Below are positions 1 through 11,324 of a DNA stretch of 64,000 nt, in pieces; position 1 is the first letter of the stretch; each line of letters begins with the position of its first letter. The stretch is taken from the NCBI GenBank assembly GCA_015501075.1, contig JADNYJ010000035.1:186001-250000 (forward strand). Direction: 5' to 3'. A program made the position numbers and the translations under genes. This DNA comes from Gymnopilus junonius. Taxonomy: Eukaryota > Basidiomycota > Agaricomycetes > Agaricales > Galerinaceae. The notes beneath the pieces were generated by a model that saw nothing but the letters and a program-made list of their open reading frames with translations, was not told the origin of the DNA and ran no database searches.

Positions 1-1335
1 GCGATGTGCCAATAGTTCCCAACTTCGAAACTGGCGAAGGCATTCCTGCGTGGTCTTTCAGGATTGAAGGGAGACTCTTGGAGGTACCACACTTCATTTC
101 AACAAGCAGTCCCGACTTTCGCTCACTGTAATTCGTATCTATAGATTCCCAACCAGAGACATCGAGACAAAACACCGCCACGCAAGTTTTCGACAATGAT
201 CAAGCGAATGGTTATTGAACTAGAACGTGACCCTGCCTTATATCCCGAAGGAAATATTGTTGAGGTTAGTCGTGAAATGATATAGTATTTTAACAGTAAC
301 AAATTATTGGCTTTGATCCTAGTGGCCTCGGGCTCCTGGTCATCATAATCCTGCCATGGACGGCTTCACAGTCCGAAGAACAGGGGATGTGCCCACCAAA
401 ATTCGGATAATCATGTACCTAGACCACTTTCCGGAGCAGTACAAAGTACTTCCTGAACTCGGTACGCATTGTATATTCTATTTGTCAATGACACCTCTGA
501 GATCTGAGTGAAGGCAGTGTCCTGGGCATCAAAGAAGAGAGTCGTCTCGGGGTTATCCAAACACTGTGGAATTACATCAAACTACAAGGTTTACAAGACA
601 AGGTGGACCGACGCCTCATTCGTGCTGACGACAAATTGAGACCCGTACGTTTTTTTTTCGATAGTTCTTCGTGGTGACTCAGAAACAGCTCATCTTCCGC
701 AACAGATTTTCGGTACTGACTCAATACTATTCCAAAAACTCCCTGAAATCGTCAACCGATACATCACTACTCCCGAACCTATTATCCTCCATTACAACCT
801 CAACCCTGCCGTGCCACCTCCTGAACGACCCTCCGCCTGGGATGTAGAGATCAAGATGGAAGATACGGCGCTGAAGAACAGGATGGCGGTGACTGTAACT
901 ACGAGCAAAGAATCTGCGCAGGCCATGGTAAAAATCGATGAAGAGGTACGTAATGTTATCCTTCACGTCTTTGCCTTGCAGTCCCTCATACGTCTTTTGT
1001 AGATTTCTTTGCTGGCGCAGTCACTGCATAACTCGCACATGAAGCGGACCTTCCTGGAGAGTTTCGCTAAAGACCCGGCGCAGTTCATACAGACATGGCT
1101 AGAATCTCAATCCAGAGATTTGGAGAGCATACTAGGTAGCGGTCCGACGGAAGGCATGACTGTCAGACAAGAAGAGCTGAGGAGGAGCGAATTCTTCCAA
1201 TTGCCTTGGGTGGAAGAGGTACGTGGATAACGGTCCACGTGCATACCCCGACCCTTTTCTGATTGCGCCATTTTATAGGCTGTCGCTGTCCAAGAGGGCA
1301 TCCGCCTCGCTTCGAAGGGTATGAATGTAGGATAG
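1..1335 (+). CDS. SWI/SNF or RSC complex subunit with SWIB domain (Snf12/Rsc6/SMARCD family), 5' end missing
   Basis: A nuclear chromatin-remodelling subunit; family members are accessory core subunits of SWI/SNF and RSC. I read seven exons: 1-83, 145-264, 323-461, 514-644, 706-945, 1003-1218 and 1279-1335, all with GT-AG introns. The spliced product contains PAWSFRIEGRLLE, then PPRKFSTMIKRMVIELERD and YPEGNIVEWPR, which is the SMARCD-type lead-in. A SWIB/MDM2 domain follows (VPTKIRIIMYLDHFPEQYKV to QTLWNYIKLQGLQDKVDRR), and then a C-terminal helical part (SLLAQSLHNSHMKRTFLESF). The protein ends GMNVG at 1335. The N-terminus lies outside the window. The exon starting at 514 uses an AAG acceptor, which is needed to give ELGSVLGIKEESR. 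The family is clear; SWI/SNF versus RSC cannot be told from sequence alone. Confidence 0.88.
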
Positions 1336-1718
1336 GCAAAACTGATCGATTATCTATCTATTTCTTGTGATGGTGCTTTCTCCTTTCAAATTGTTGTAAT
1401 TGTAATGTTGCCATTTCCCTGACACCTCGGACATGCTTTGCGTTGTTAAACTCATTTAAATCCGGCTTGTCTGCATATGCAGTCCCAGCAGCTGTCCGAA
1501 CAACTCCCCAGTAATGTTGTGGATCAGCTAAATGACCGACTATTATACACTATTATATTGTACAAGGCTAGTAGACGACACGATCGTCACAGTCGTCTTA
1601 TGTACGAACATTACAGACGAGACTATGCTACAACTAGAGAGAGATATAAGGCCGCTTACGTAGAAAGCCAGGAAAAAACAAAAAGGTTTTAAAAATGTGA
1701 ATACTCATGCAAAACCCT
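1336..1718. other. Convergent intergenic spacer
   Basis: This is the 3' space between the SWIB gene (+) and the DUF2156 gene (-). It holds AT-rich UTR-like sequence. A 71-codon ATG ORF at 1477-1692 resembles no family I know, and I do not call it a gene. Confidence 0.5.
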
Positions 1719-3179
1719 TTATTTCCTAAGCACTTTGAGTAGCGCGTTGACGCCATCGAGACCGAACCCGTCCGGCGGGTAGCAGACATACATTGGGTCA
1801 TGCTCCGAGTCGAATTTGTTCTAAAGGAAAGGTCAAGAAAGGCTGATACGGAAATGCAAGTCCTTGCTTACCCTGAAATCTCCCCTGTTGACCAGCTTCG
1901 CCCCCGATGCAACCTTACTGTAGGTCTTGCTCAGAGCTTTCACCTTCCATCCACCGAGGTTACGAATGGGGTGGAAGTCCGGTGCAGCACTGATACCAAA
2001 TGTTACAGTGACGCGATCTGTATCGCGGTGATGCGTTGTAGACGGAGGAGGAGCTCCTCCCTTATGACGACTTGGGCTTTTATTGCTGCCTGTAGATGAC
2101 GAAGAACGAAGTGACGAGGAGCTTGTGCGATGAGACGGGGTTGGAGTGGGAGGTTCACTGCTCTCCACTGACGTATCCGAGCTGACGCTGCTAACACTTA
2201 CGTCGCTCGTGCTTCTGGTCTTGGGCAGATTGTCGGCCGGGGATCTTTCATTCGAAGTTGGCTGAATTGGCTCTCCGCTGGCACAGCCATTGGCAGGATG
2301 GGGAATCTGGTTTTTGGATGCCAAAGCCCTTTCTTCCTCCTCGTGTAGATCCTTAAGGCGGTATAAATGAGAGCTTCCGAAGTGCCTTTGGGTGCAATGG
2401 GAAAAGAAATAGCGTTCTTGATTTGCCACGATGACGCCTGGATCGAGGTTAAGATGAGGAAGCCAACAATCTTTACGTTGAACCACTTTTTTTAAAAAGA
2501 ATTTGTGATGAAGACTATTGCAAGGAAAACTTACCTTTCCCTCTTTCGTCGCCACCCAATATCTTCTGTGCGCAGAATCTAACCAAGGCTGCACTGTCGT
2601 GGATGCGATCTGCACACCACTCTTGCTCTCTTTCCATTCACTGATGCCCTTTTCGATAGCGGCCTTGTCTTCTTCCGTCCATTCATTGTTCTTGACCTCG
2701 TGGGCCCTAACTTCGTACTTGCGAGCGCGATAGAGATTCTTCTTCAAGTCCTTGACTGCATGTTGACCCTCTTTTCCTTTCGCTTCAGGAGACGTCAACT
2801 CGATAAGATGGGCGGGGTCAACGACGTCCTCATATATGCACGACACTGTACACCAATCGAATTCCGGACCGCCGAGGACCTCCTCCAAGTCTCTGTCGAC
2901 GCAGCACCATACGATACGCTTGCCTTGAGACTCGAAGTCGCGAATGAATTTATGGGCAACTGCAGGAAGAGCAGCAGGGTCAGAAACTAGAGGGTTACCC
3001 CAAGCGAAGATGTAGGGATCTTTCTCCATGTAGCCTTGGATAGGGGTGAAGGATGACTCTTGAACGGGTTCTGGGACTTTCCAAAGCTTGTAGCGCTCGA
3101 ATTCGAGCCATGCTGTGGCGCTGGACGAGCCATACTTTGCAACGAGGTCAGCGACGACGGATTTGTCAAGGACGGCCAT
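1719..3179 (-). CDS. DUF2156 (LPG synthase C-terminal-like) protein, possible ergosteryl aminoacyl-ester synthase
   Basis: Exons 3179-2535, 2470-1872 and 1820-1719, joined by GT-AG introns of 64 and 51 bp. The start at 3179 gives MAVLDKSVVADLVAKYG. Conserved stretches of the fungal DUF2156 family are visible: SSFTPIQGYM, FAWGNPLVSDPAAL, VWCCVDRDLEEVLGG, TVSCIYEDVVDPAHLIELTS, VKDLKKNLYRA and, after intron 1, KIVGFLILTSIQ and NAISFPIAPKGTSEALIYTAL. The C-terminus is KFDSEHDPMYVCYPPDGFG. In fungi, freestanding DUF2156 proteins and DUF2156-AspRS fusions use aminoacyl-tRNA to esterify ergosterol; that role is inferred here, not shown. A Ser-rich insert precedes RVTVTFGIS. The frame breaks near 2351, where ALIYTAL should run into DLHEEEE; one extra G in the run restores it. 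Confidence 0.75.
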
Positions 3180-3239
3180 TTGGAATTTGTAAAGCAGAAG
3201 GGATAGGCGGAGCCATTATATAAAGGTTGGATGACGTCA

Positions 3240-4315
3240 TCAGCCCTCGTCCACTTCCACTATCCACTTGCAGCGTCCATGAGTTTCGAGCGCAGGAAAA
3301 TGTATTTTCCGAAGACATTCAGCAAACCAATCGTCTTCAAAGTTCAAGTCATTGGATGGCGCATTAAAGTTAAACCAAAGTGTAAGACTGTGCAGACGAT
3401 GACGATGGGCTTTTAGGAAGCTACTGTGCCCAGTGATTTCCGTACCGGTAAGGGCCTGAAAAAGTTCAAATGTGACAAGACGAGGCATATGCGGCAATAG
3501 AAGAAGAAAGGAAGACATATCGACGAGTTCCGGCAGGGAATTTAGTGCTAACGATTGAAGCGTGTCGTGATGAATCACAATGAAGGGTAATATAGTTTTC
3601 TGTAAAAGTACGTCTGGATTTGATGTTCGAAACAAAGTTCTGATGGACATGTGTAGGTCTTCAAGTTGTGGTAGTTTTGGCGCAGACTCTAGTATCAAAG
3701 ATAATTCTTCGAGAGGCGACGCTAAGGCCAGATTCCGTAAATTCGATCCATAGACGGACCAACCCGTCGTTAAGACCGCCAGTTTCAAGCTGTGAAAGAC
3801 AAGGTCCTGAAGCCTGTTGACTGCTACCTGCAGCATTTCGACCGAGGTCAAGTACGGCACCAGACTCAAAATGTGGTCAGCAGATCCACGGCGTTTGACG
3901 ATACCCCGCAGTATGCTGACAATCCTTTGCGAAAGTTTTGATTTTCTTTGTCGATACGGAGATCCATTTTCGATAAATAAAGAGCGCACGCGTGCTGTCG
4001 AAGAAGGATCCCTGAAACAAGGTAAGATTAATGACACTTGGACGACACTCAAAGGCTTTGAGATATCAAAAATCATCATACCTACCGGATTTCCACCCTA
4101 GGAAACCCAGAAGTCATGATGTTCCAACCAATCATTGCATACTTATACCGTTCATTCATCGCGATGCTGAACAATGGTTTATTGACAGAATAGAGTCCAC
4201 GGCGGGTTTTGTAGTCCAAGAAACTTGTGATGCGAAGCCAGATTTCGTGTGGAAGCTCTGGTGGTCCGGCTTGACCATGGAAATTTTTTTCTTCTGGCCT
4301 TCGAATCGAAGGCAT
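3240..4315 (-). CDS. F-box protein
   Basis: Two exons, 4315-4086 and 4011-3240, with a 74-bp intron (donor GTAGGT, acceptor TTTCAG); about 333 residues. The N-terminus holds an F-box (LPHEIWLRITSFLDYKTRRG, then LYSVNKPLFSIAM). The rest is a leucine-rich, weakly repetitive region typical of mushroom F-box proteins (LVPYLTSVEMLQVAVNRLQD, LPQLEDLHMSIRTL, MPRLVTFELFQAL). Such proteins bind Skp1 and present substrates to SCF ubiquitin ligases, but the substrate cannot be guessed. I chose the ATG at 4315 because the frame upstream of it has no ATG start. Confidence 0.75.
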
Positions 4316-4729
4316 TGACCTTGGAGTGCGTTTGGTTACTCTGAATAATAAGACATGGTGGTAGAGTTCAAATTTCAATCAAAGTTCGATATTTGCCCAG
4401 GTCGAAACACTCTACACGTGATCACTGATTATTGAAGTGAAATTGATGACATTTTAATGATTACAGTTCTAATTGAACCCAGTCCGACTAGTACGACAGG
4501 TGTCGAGCGTTGTTATAGTTCTACAGTCTTCGTAACAAACATGGTCTTAATGTGCTCCATAAAGTTCGATAGCTACCTCCGGATATCAGTCCGCACTGAG
4601 CAAACAACCCAGCTGGACTTCTGGCATTCCGAAGGACTATAATCCTGCTGATAACAGTTAAAGGCCAACAGGGAAGAAGTTCTACTTTGAGTAAATGGTA
4701 GTCCAAGTGGCATGCCGCAAGTGAAGTTT
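4316..4729. other. Intergenic, no gene seen
   Basis: AT-rich spacer between the F-box gene start and the 3' end of the CorA-like gene. It should contain the F-box promoter. I see no clear element. Confidence 0.4.
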
Positions 4730-7121
4730 CTACAAAGGCTCTAACAGCTCCTCCTTGACGGAGATGCTGTACGATTCAGCGGAGCTTAACTCTTCCCGCT
4801 GCTTTTGCTTCCTTTTGATCATCTGGAAGAGCATGTACCCCGGCCATGCCAGGCGCTGGATGAAGCCCACATTTGGGGGGAAAATGTACTTGCTTTGGAA
4901 GGCGATGACGATCCAGATGGTGGCGACGGTAAGAGGAAGGGCGATTTCAACGTAGCGAACCATGGTGCCTAGTGTTCCTGGGTTTATTTCGCTCACATTC
5001 ATCCCGAAGACGCCCTAGGAGCGATATTAAGGGTCCAGAGTATTTTAATAGAGATGACAGACGTACTGCAACGAAAGATGCCGGTAAGAAGACCATGCTC
5101 AGGTAGGCAATCTGTTTCATCTAAAGGAAGGTGAGCAACGACCCAAGACGTTTCTTGAAACAGAAAATACATACAGCAGCACTATCCCGAACGGCCGCTT
5201 CCGTCATTTGCCTCATATACCGACTGTCGGTGATATTGACACTACTAAACACCTAACCGCGTCCATCAGGTCTGCGTCAACAGGAAAGTCGAAAAAGGAA
5301 ACTTACAAGGCCCATAACATTCTTCAACCGTCTTTCTTGCATGTGCAGCTCCGCATTAAGACGCTTCGCCTCCGTTAGGAGGTTTGCACATTCTCGGTCC
5401 ATGATGCGCTTGTTGAAGTCACGGTCTGCCTTTGAGAGGTGGTCTAAAGCAGGATTGTGCGTATCCTGGATGAAGGCGATATGTTTTGAGAAATCGTCCA
5501 GGAGGGATTGGTAGTGTAGGTGATGGGCCCTTATAATGTGCAGCTCCCGAGTGAGGGGCATCTCTGCCGTAGAAATAACTCGTGTTTCCTGGTAGTGGAG
5601 TCACGAAATGAGGTAAGGACGTGGTGCGTACGATGGAAACATACCAATGAACAGATATGTTCATACAGATTTTCCAGTGCCTCGTCCCAAGCGTACATCG
5701 CATGCCATACAAATGTTAACAACACAAAAGTTGGATCTGTAGATTTTTGGAACATGCTTTGCCAGTAAACGCTTTGGCCTGTTGGAATAAACATTTAGCA
5801 TTCTTTACAGAAACGAGCTGCACTAGACTTACCAGCAAAACGAATCCTTTCATGTAAAAAGTCAGCGGTAGTTGTCGGAAGGTTTAGGGAAGGGTGGAAT
5901 GATATAATTGTGCTGCCATTTACATTCCTGATCAAATGGACAGCCAGAAGGTCCAGTACAAGTAGTCGATCATCTGCAAATTGAGACTCAGTGAATACTG
6001 AAATATAGATATTTATAATGTACACTAACTCGAGTAGAGTACAAGGGGTGAATGTGGGTCAATGTTTTGGGATCCTACAGAACAGTTATGAGCAATTGAA
6101 TCTGAGAGAGATGGAAAGAGCGGACCTAGAAATGTACGTGGCTTAGTAAGGGTATCAGTAGATTTGGCAAAGGAGGCGTTCAGTTGAACTGCGTCGTGGT
6201 TTGACATGGAGCGTAAGAATGTGAGAGTTATAGTAATGTCTAAGCGTTAATATAACTAATCAGCATTCTCCATAGGCACAGGCTATCGAGAAGGTAAACT
6301 CACGATCGCCAACACCCGGCTGAATTTCTTCCTGAAAGCGAGATGGGATCCAATTCAAGGACGATGACCAGAAAAATGGCTCGATGTTATATCTATAAAG
6401 GTGTGAATGAAGGTCGAACTGGTGTTGCAGCAGGTGGCTTACTTCGCACCAAGCATTTGCAGCACTGGACCCGAGACGTCTTGCAGAAACAGTGCTCGAA
6501 CGCGAGTTCCCTCTGGCCGCTAACCAAAGAGATCAGGAACTAAACTTTATTCGAATGTAGTTTCCAAGCACCTCCTCATGGATCAGTTCATTCCAAACCT
6601 GATTCTCCTCCCCATGGCTCGCAATTATCGGTCCGGGATTCGTAAAGAATCCATTCGAGTCTACATCGACTCTATGGCAGATACAGTCTTTTTCCCTCGA
6701 ATAGTCCCTTATCGCACTGTAAATTTTGCTCTTGATTACCTGTCGCTTCGTCCAATTTGGAAAACGTGATTGTGGATAACCTTTCCAACACCCTCCACAG
6801 TTTTTGTGATCGCACGGAGGTGGTATTGGAGGTGAGGGGCATTCAAGTTGCGCTTTATCGACCTCTGCAGAAGGAGGAAAGGTTCAACATGTGGTAGAAA
6901 TCAGCGCCATAGCTGTCCTTACCGTCTTCGAGGTCGACCCACGGCCATGGAGCCGAAGGTGCAGCATGACGATGAGAGGGGTGCGGAACTCGATTTCTGT
7001 CGTCTTTGGGGTCCTTTCTTGCTGAGCCTGCGGAACGCATGCTCCGCAAGGACATAACTTCGGCCTCCATGACTGGAATTTTCAAAAGGTCCTTTTGATG
7101 GGTCATTGAAGATGAACTCAT
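4730..7121 (-). CDS. CorA-like divalent cation transporter family protein (intact copy A)
   Basis: A membrane protein of the CorA Mg2+ transporter superfamily with about 12 short exons. From the ATG at 7121 the exons read: SHRHAAPSAPWPWVDLEDG; a Cys-rich stretch PPCDHKNCGGCWKGYPQSRF; YNIEPFFWSSSLNWIPSRFQ; DDRLLVLDLLAVHLIRN; TADFLHERIRFAG; QSVYWQSMFQ; then a long helical part (MPLTRELHIIRAHHLHYQSL to MQERRLKNVMGL). Two C-terminal membrane helices follow (MKQIAYLSMVFLPASFVA and VEIALPLTVATIWIVIAFQ). They bracket VFGMN, the GMN signature of the CorA pore. The end is a short charged tail. The family is well supported, but the ion and the membrane are unknown. It is followed in tandem by a damaged relative at 8250-10621. 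Confidence 0.78.
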
Positions 7122-8249
7122 GGTGAACGTCGTATAGGGTTGAAGTCGTAAAATGGTCGTTATTGAGAAGGGGTGGGGTTGCGCGAGGAGGGGATTGTGG
7201 GGGATGAGGGACAAGGAATGTTCAGCTTTGACAGGTTACCTAACAGAACTAAGCCAACCCTGTGCATGTAAGCGCCCTGGATTTCGGATAACATGTGTTC
7301 TCAGCGTGAGCTTGTCGTGATAGGTGATGGACCGATATAAATATAGGATGTCAAGACATTTTCTCGTATTTTTTCGTATAAATTCTCTGATACAACCTGC
7401 ATTGCAGAGTCAGTAAATTGGAAGACATTGGACCTTGCATCGTTTGGAAAGCGGTCCAGGAAACGCTGTCAAGGAAGCTATGCGGGCCACAACCAACTGA
7501 CGGTTAGATTAGAACATAGAAAGCGTGAGAGTATGTCAAAGCCAAGCCCGGATACCCGACAAATAGCAGGCCTCGTGGCTGGAGCATCTTTTCTTACAAG
7601 ACCCCGACCTCGCTCCACTTCGGCCAAAGAACAGGTCCAAGCGAACGAGAGGGACTAAAAGATGGACCAAAAAGGGGGAGGTGCAAACAGATGTACTTGA
7701 ATTCGCGACATCTGCTTAAGATATAAGTATATTGGTTCTGCAGCCAACCGCAACGTTGGTCTTCGGGTTGTCTTCAGGTCAAAAGAATGAATGGCTGCTT
7801 CTTTTCCGCTCCAGTATATTGGCGAGCTGAGGTTTCCTAACATACGGGAGCTCACTACTAATTATAGATTCAAGTACGACTATACTTATCAACTCGGTGA
7901 GAAATCAGTTATTTCAAAGCCTTTTCCTTCCCAAGCCTCCGAAATCTGACGCAATACGCCATCTAAGAGGCTTCTCAACGACGACTTCCGGGAACACTCA
8001 GAACAAATTCCTGTCATGCACTCAATAATTCGGAAGCGCATGCTCAAGGAACCTCTGACTATATACAGGCAATACAGAGTCAATAAACAAGATCAAACGG
8101 CTTGGAAGGTGTCATAAAATCAATAAGGTGATGTGACTGGCATATCTTTACAAACTCGTACTTGATCTGGATGCCTAGTTCTGACATTGTAGAACCAAAT
8201 TAATGCTTTTCCAAATTCCTCGCGGAATAAACGCGACCCAGAGTGGTCT
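7122..8249. other. Spacer between the two CorA-like copies, no gene seen
   Basis: The upstream region of copy A and the 3' flank of copy B. Only short ORFs occur (for example 7428-7658 + and 7889-8083 -), none with a recognisable domain. I find no similarity to the 3' flank of copy A, so the duplicated unit seems limited to the gene. Confidence 0.4.
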
Positions 8250-10621
8250 TCAAGCTTCATGCACCACATGCTCGACGTCTCCTTTCTCTTCTGGCGGCTT
8301 TCTACCAAACAAACGAGGTAGGAGCAACAATGGGGACATCATTTTCTTCCAGAAGTTCAGATGCTCGGGCGGGAAGAAAAACTTACTCTGGAACGAAGTG
8401 ATGATCCAAATGGTGGCAAGCGTAAAAGGGATGGCAACAGCGACGTAATGTGGGACGCCATTAGGCGTCTGTGGCACGATCTCTTTCACGTTCATACCGA
8501 AGACGCCTATCGAAAAAAAAATCAAAATCCGACGGGACGCTGTACAGAAGGAAACAGAATTACTGCGACAAAGCTGGCCGGTAAGAAAACTATGGTTAGG
8601 TATGAAATTTGCTTCATCTGAGGGGTCAAAAAGATTGAGACACTGGTCATCCCATGGACAAATTGCTTACGGCTGGAGAACAATAATTTTAGTATTAATC
8701 GATCCCCTGACTTGCACTATCTCGAACCGCTGATTCTGTCATACTTTGCATTCGACGACTGTCAATGATATTTACGCTGCTGAAAACCCGGGGGATGGTC
8801 AATACTAAGAACATTTCCTTGGAGAGTCTCTCCCTAAGATTTGAGAATTGAGTGCCCTGTCTTCGGCCGAAAGTGTCTCCAAAGCTGAGTTGGCAGTATC
8901 ACGCAAGAAGTTGATGCATTCCGAAGGTCTTGAAGGAGCGAGGTGTGGTGCAAATGGTGAGCTCGTATAACATGCAATTCCTGAGTGAGTGGCATTTCTG
9001 AAGTTGTAATAACACGACTTTCCTACGATATTGGTGAGACTTCCACATAAAATACTATAAATCTGTAAACGTACAAGGAAACAAATATGCTCGTAGAGGT
9101 TTTCCAATGCTTCGTCCCAGGCATATATAGCATGCCAAATAAAAAGAGAAGTAGGAAAGACGGGTCGGGATAGTTGAAATATATGTTGCCAATAGACGCT
9201 CTGCCCTATAATGAGGTTCAAATGTGAGTCGCCAGAAAGCTACAGCGTATAGCATAAATTACAGACCGGAAAATCGGATTCGTTCATGCAAAAAGGAAGC
9301 TGTCGTTCTAGGAATGTTTTTTTCTTGTATGGTATGAAATAATAATGCTGCCATGTTTCCTCCGGGTAAGATGTACAGACAGGAGGTCAAGGACCAGCAG
9401 ACGATCCTCTCTACGAAGTCAATATTTGTAATATTTACCTCGGATTTCAACGCACGAGATGAGAGCACCAGAGGGGCTTGCGTATCTATCATCCGTTCGG
9501 CTTAATCAGATGATGTCAATAACACAAACATGTTAGCGAGTATCGAGAAGGGCGCCTACATATCGTATCAGAATCCTTGTCTCTATCAATCTTTCAAAGG
9601 ACATCGGAGACGGAAAGGCGATGTTTAATCCAGAGGCATTGCTATTTAACACCGAGCGAACAAAAGTCAGTGAAATTGTGATGTCTATTGGTTTGTGTCA
9701 GTCTTGTCCCTTCAAACATAAGAGCAGACTTACGGTCTCCCAAGCCCGGCTGCACTTCTTCCTGATATCTACAAGGTATCCAATTTAACGATGAAGAGAA
9801 GAAAAATGGTTCGATGTTATATCTACATAATAAAGTAAGTCACTCATTTCCGACCATCAAGAAGTTGCAATCATTGAGCAGATACTAGGAATTCTCGAAT
9901 TCCAGATATCAGAGGATCAGAATAATAAGAGATTTATGTATTGATGTACATCGGAAGTTTAGCGCGCGAACTCACTTGGTGCCTAACATCTGCATAAGAG
10001 GTCCAGACAAGTTTTCTACAAACAGTGCCCTGATGCGATTATCATCTGGAATCTAGGAATAATTGATGCACACCCTTCGTGAGCCTAACATATTTCAAGA
10101 TGCGAAGAAAGAAAGACTTTAAGTGATGGAAGACAGACTCACCTTCAAGTGCAACAAATCCTTCCACGTCTCGTCCACGCAGTGGTAGTTCGAGATTATT
10201 CTGTCCGGATGAGGGATTTTGAAAAGCCCATGCTGGTCCACGTCCACTTGGTAAATAACAGAGGGAAGACCATCATACCGATGTTTGTCAATAATCGGCT
10301 CGATTTTGCTTTTAGCTACTTGACTTGGGGTCCAATTAGGATACAATGATTGTGGATAGCCTTGCCAACATCGTTCGCAAGATTCATGGCTGCACGGGTC
10401 TGGAATTGGACGATGGAGAGATTCGAGCTGTGTGGGGTCGATTTCTAGAAAAAAATTGCAATGCAATTTAGTCAGCAAGTATGCATGTAAAGGAAATTCT
10501 ATTATTCACTGTCGTCGATATCTACCCAAGGCCACGGTGCTGAAGGCGCTGCGTGTCGGTGTGACGGAGGTATAATTCGCCTACTTTCCTCGCCGTATAA
10601 GCGATGTTGCTGGACAGCCAT
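8250..10621 (-). pseudogene. CorA-like transporter, tandem copy B with broken frame
   Basis: A paralogue of the 4730-7121 gene with the same exon order: SHRHAAPSAPWPWVDIDDS, PDPCSHESCERCWQGYPQSL, EPFFFSSSLNWIPCRYQEE, DRLLVLDLLSVHL, TASFLHERIRFSG, MPLTQELHVIRAHHLHHTSL and VFGMNVKEI. Several lesions break it. The frame shifts at the A-run near 9325-9332. It shifts again near 8920, between LLQDLRN and INFLRDTANSALE. The segment matching copy A ANLLTEAKRLNAELHMQERR is largely missing, and the intron after it is lost. At the exon carrying VFGMN (8511) the only visible acceptor leaves GC instead of GGC, which shifts the frame. Some single-base lesions could be assembly errors, but the missing segment is not of that kind. 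I call it a probable pseudogene. Confidence 0.62.
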
Positions 10622-11324
10622 ACCTTCTGAGGCGCGCAATAATGCTTTGAACTTATTCTAAGTCGGGAGTTGTCAATGAACCTCCGAGTCGCTTGAGACG
10701 ATAGAAGAAGAAAAGCAAATAGTGTAGTTGCTCGAGCAGTCCGAGTGTTGCGGGATATATAGCATCTTTCATTGGATAGTATGGAGTAGAATCTCTGTAC
10801 TTGGAGCCAAAGAGGGGCTTGGACATTAAATCGGAGAAGAGTCAACGAGCATAGCCTTCTCATGACTACTACTACCTTCCAGATAATTTAATATGGATTT
10901 TATTCTGCGACAAAATTCCACGTGACTGTTCTGCGAACAAAACGCATCGTCGTCACCTGAGGCAGTGTGGGCCTTGCTCTAAGCTTTGACCTTTGTGGGT
11001 CATACCATGACAATTGGGCGCTGCTCCGGTGCATAAATATCTGAATAGCACAACAAGGTGAACACAACTTCATTGTTAAATCTTCTTTTATTCTGAGTTG
11101 GGAATATTGCAGGGTCAGATGCTATACAAGCCAGGCGACAATCGTTCATTTCAATTTTTCGCTATATATTAAGGCTTGCATGATACATTCTCTATACCCA
11201 TTTTTCTCCTCAAGTCCTTGACACTTGTACAGTCACCACTCTGCTCCGAAGCCCTACTCGAGGCTCTGAAAGATCCAACGTTCCCATCACCCCACACTTT
11301 CACGAATCCGTCCTCCGACTAAAA
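10622..11324. promoter_or_regulatory. Intergenic promoter region of the ArsB-type permease
   Basis: About 700 bp between the divergent starts of CorA copy B (10621, -) and the permease (11325, +). TA-rich stretches lie near 11161-11175 (CTATATATTAAGG) and pyrimidine-rich sequence at 11195-11320 just before the ATG, a common arrangement in fungal promoters. No factor site can be assigned. Confidence 0.35.

Noticed and set aside
1477..1692. 71-codon ATG ORF between two convergent genes
   Set aside because: Biased toward polar residues, no family, and it lies in a 3' UTR-like spacer; probably chance.
7428..7658. 76-codon + ORF between the CorA-like copies
   Set aside because: No domain, low-complexity basic product and no splice or promoter support.
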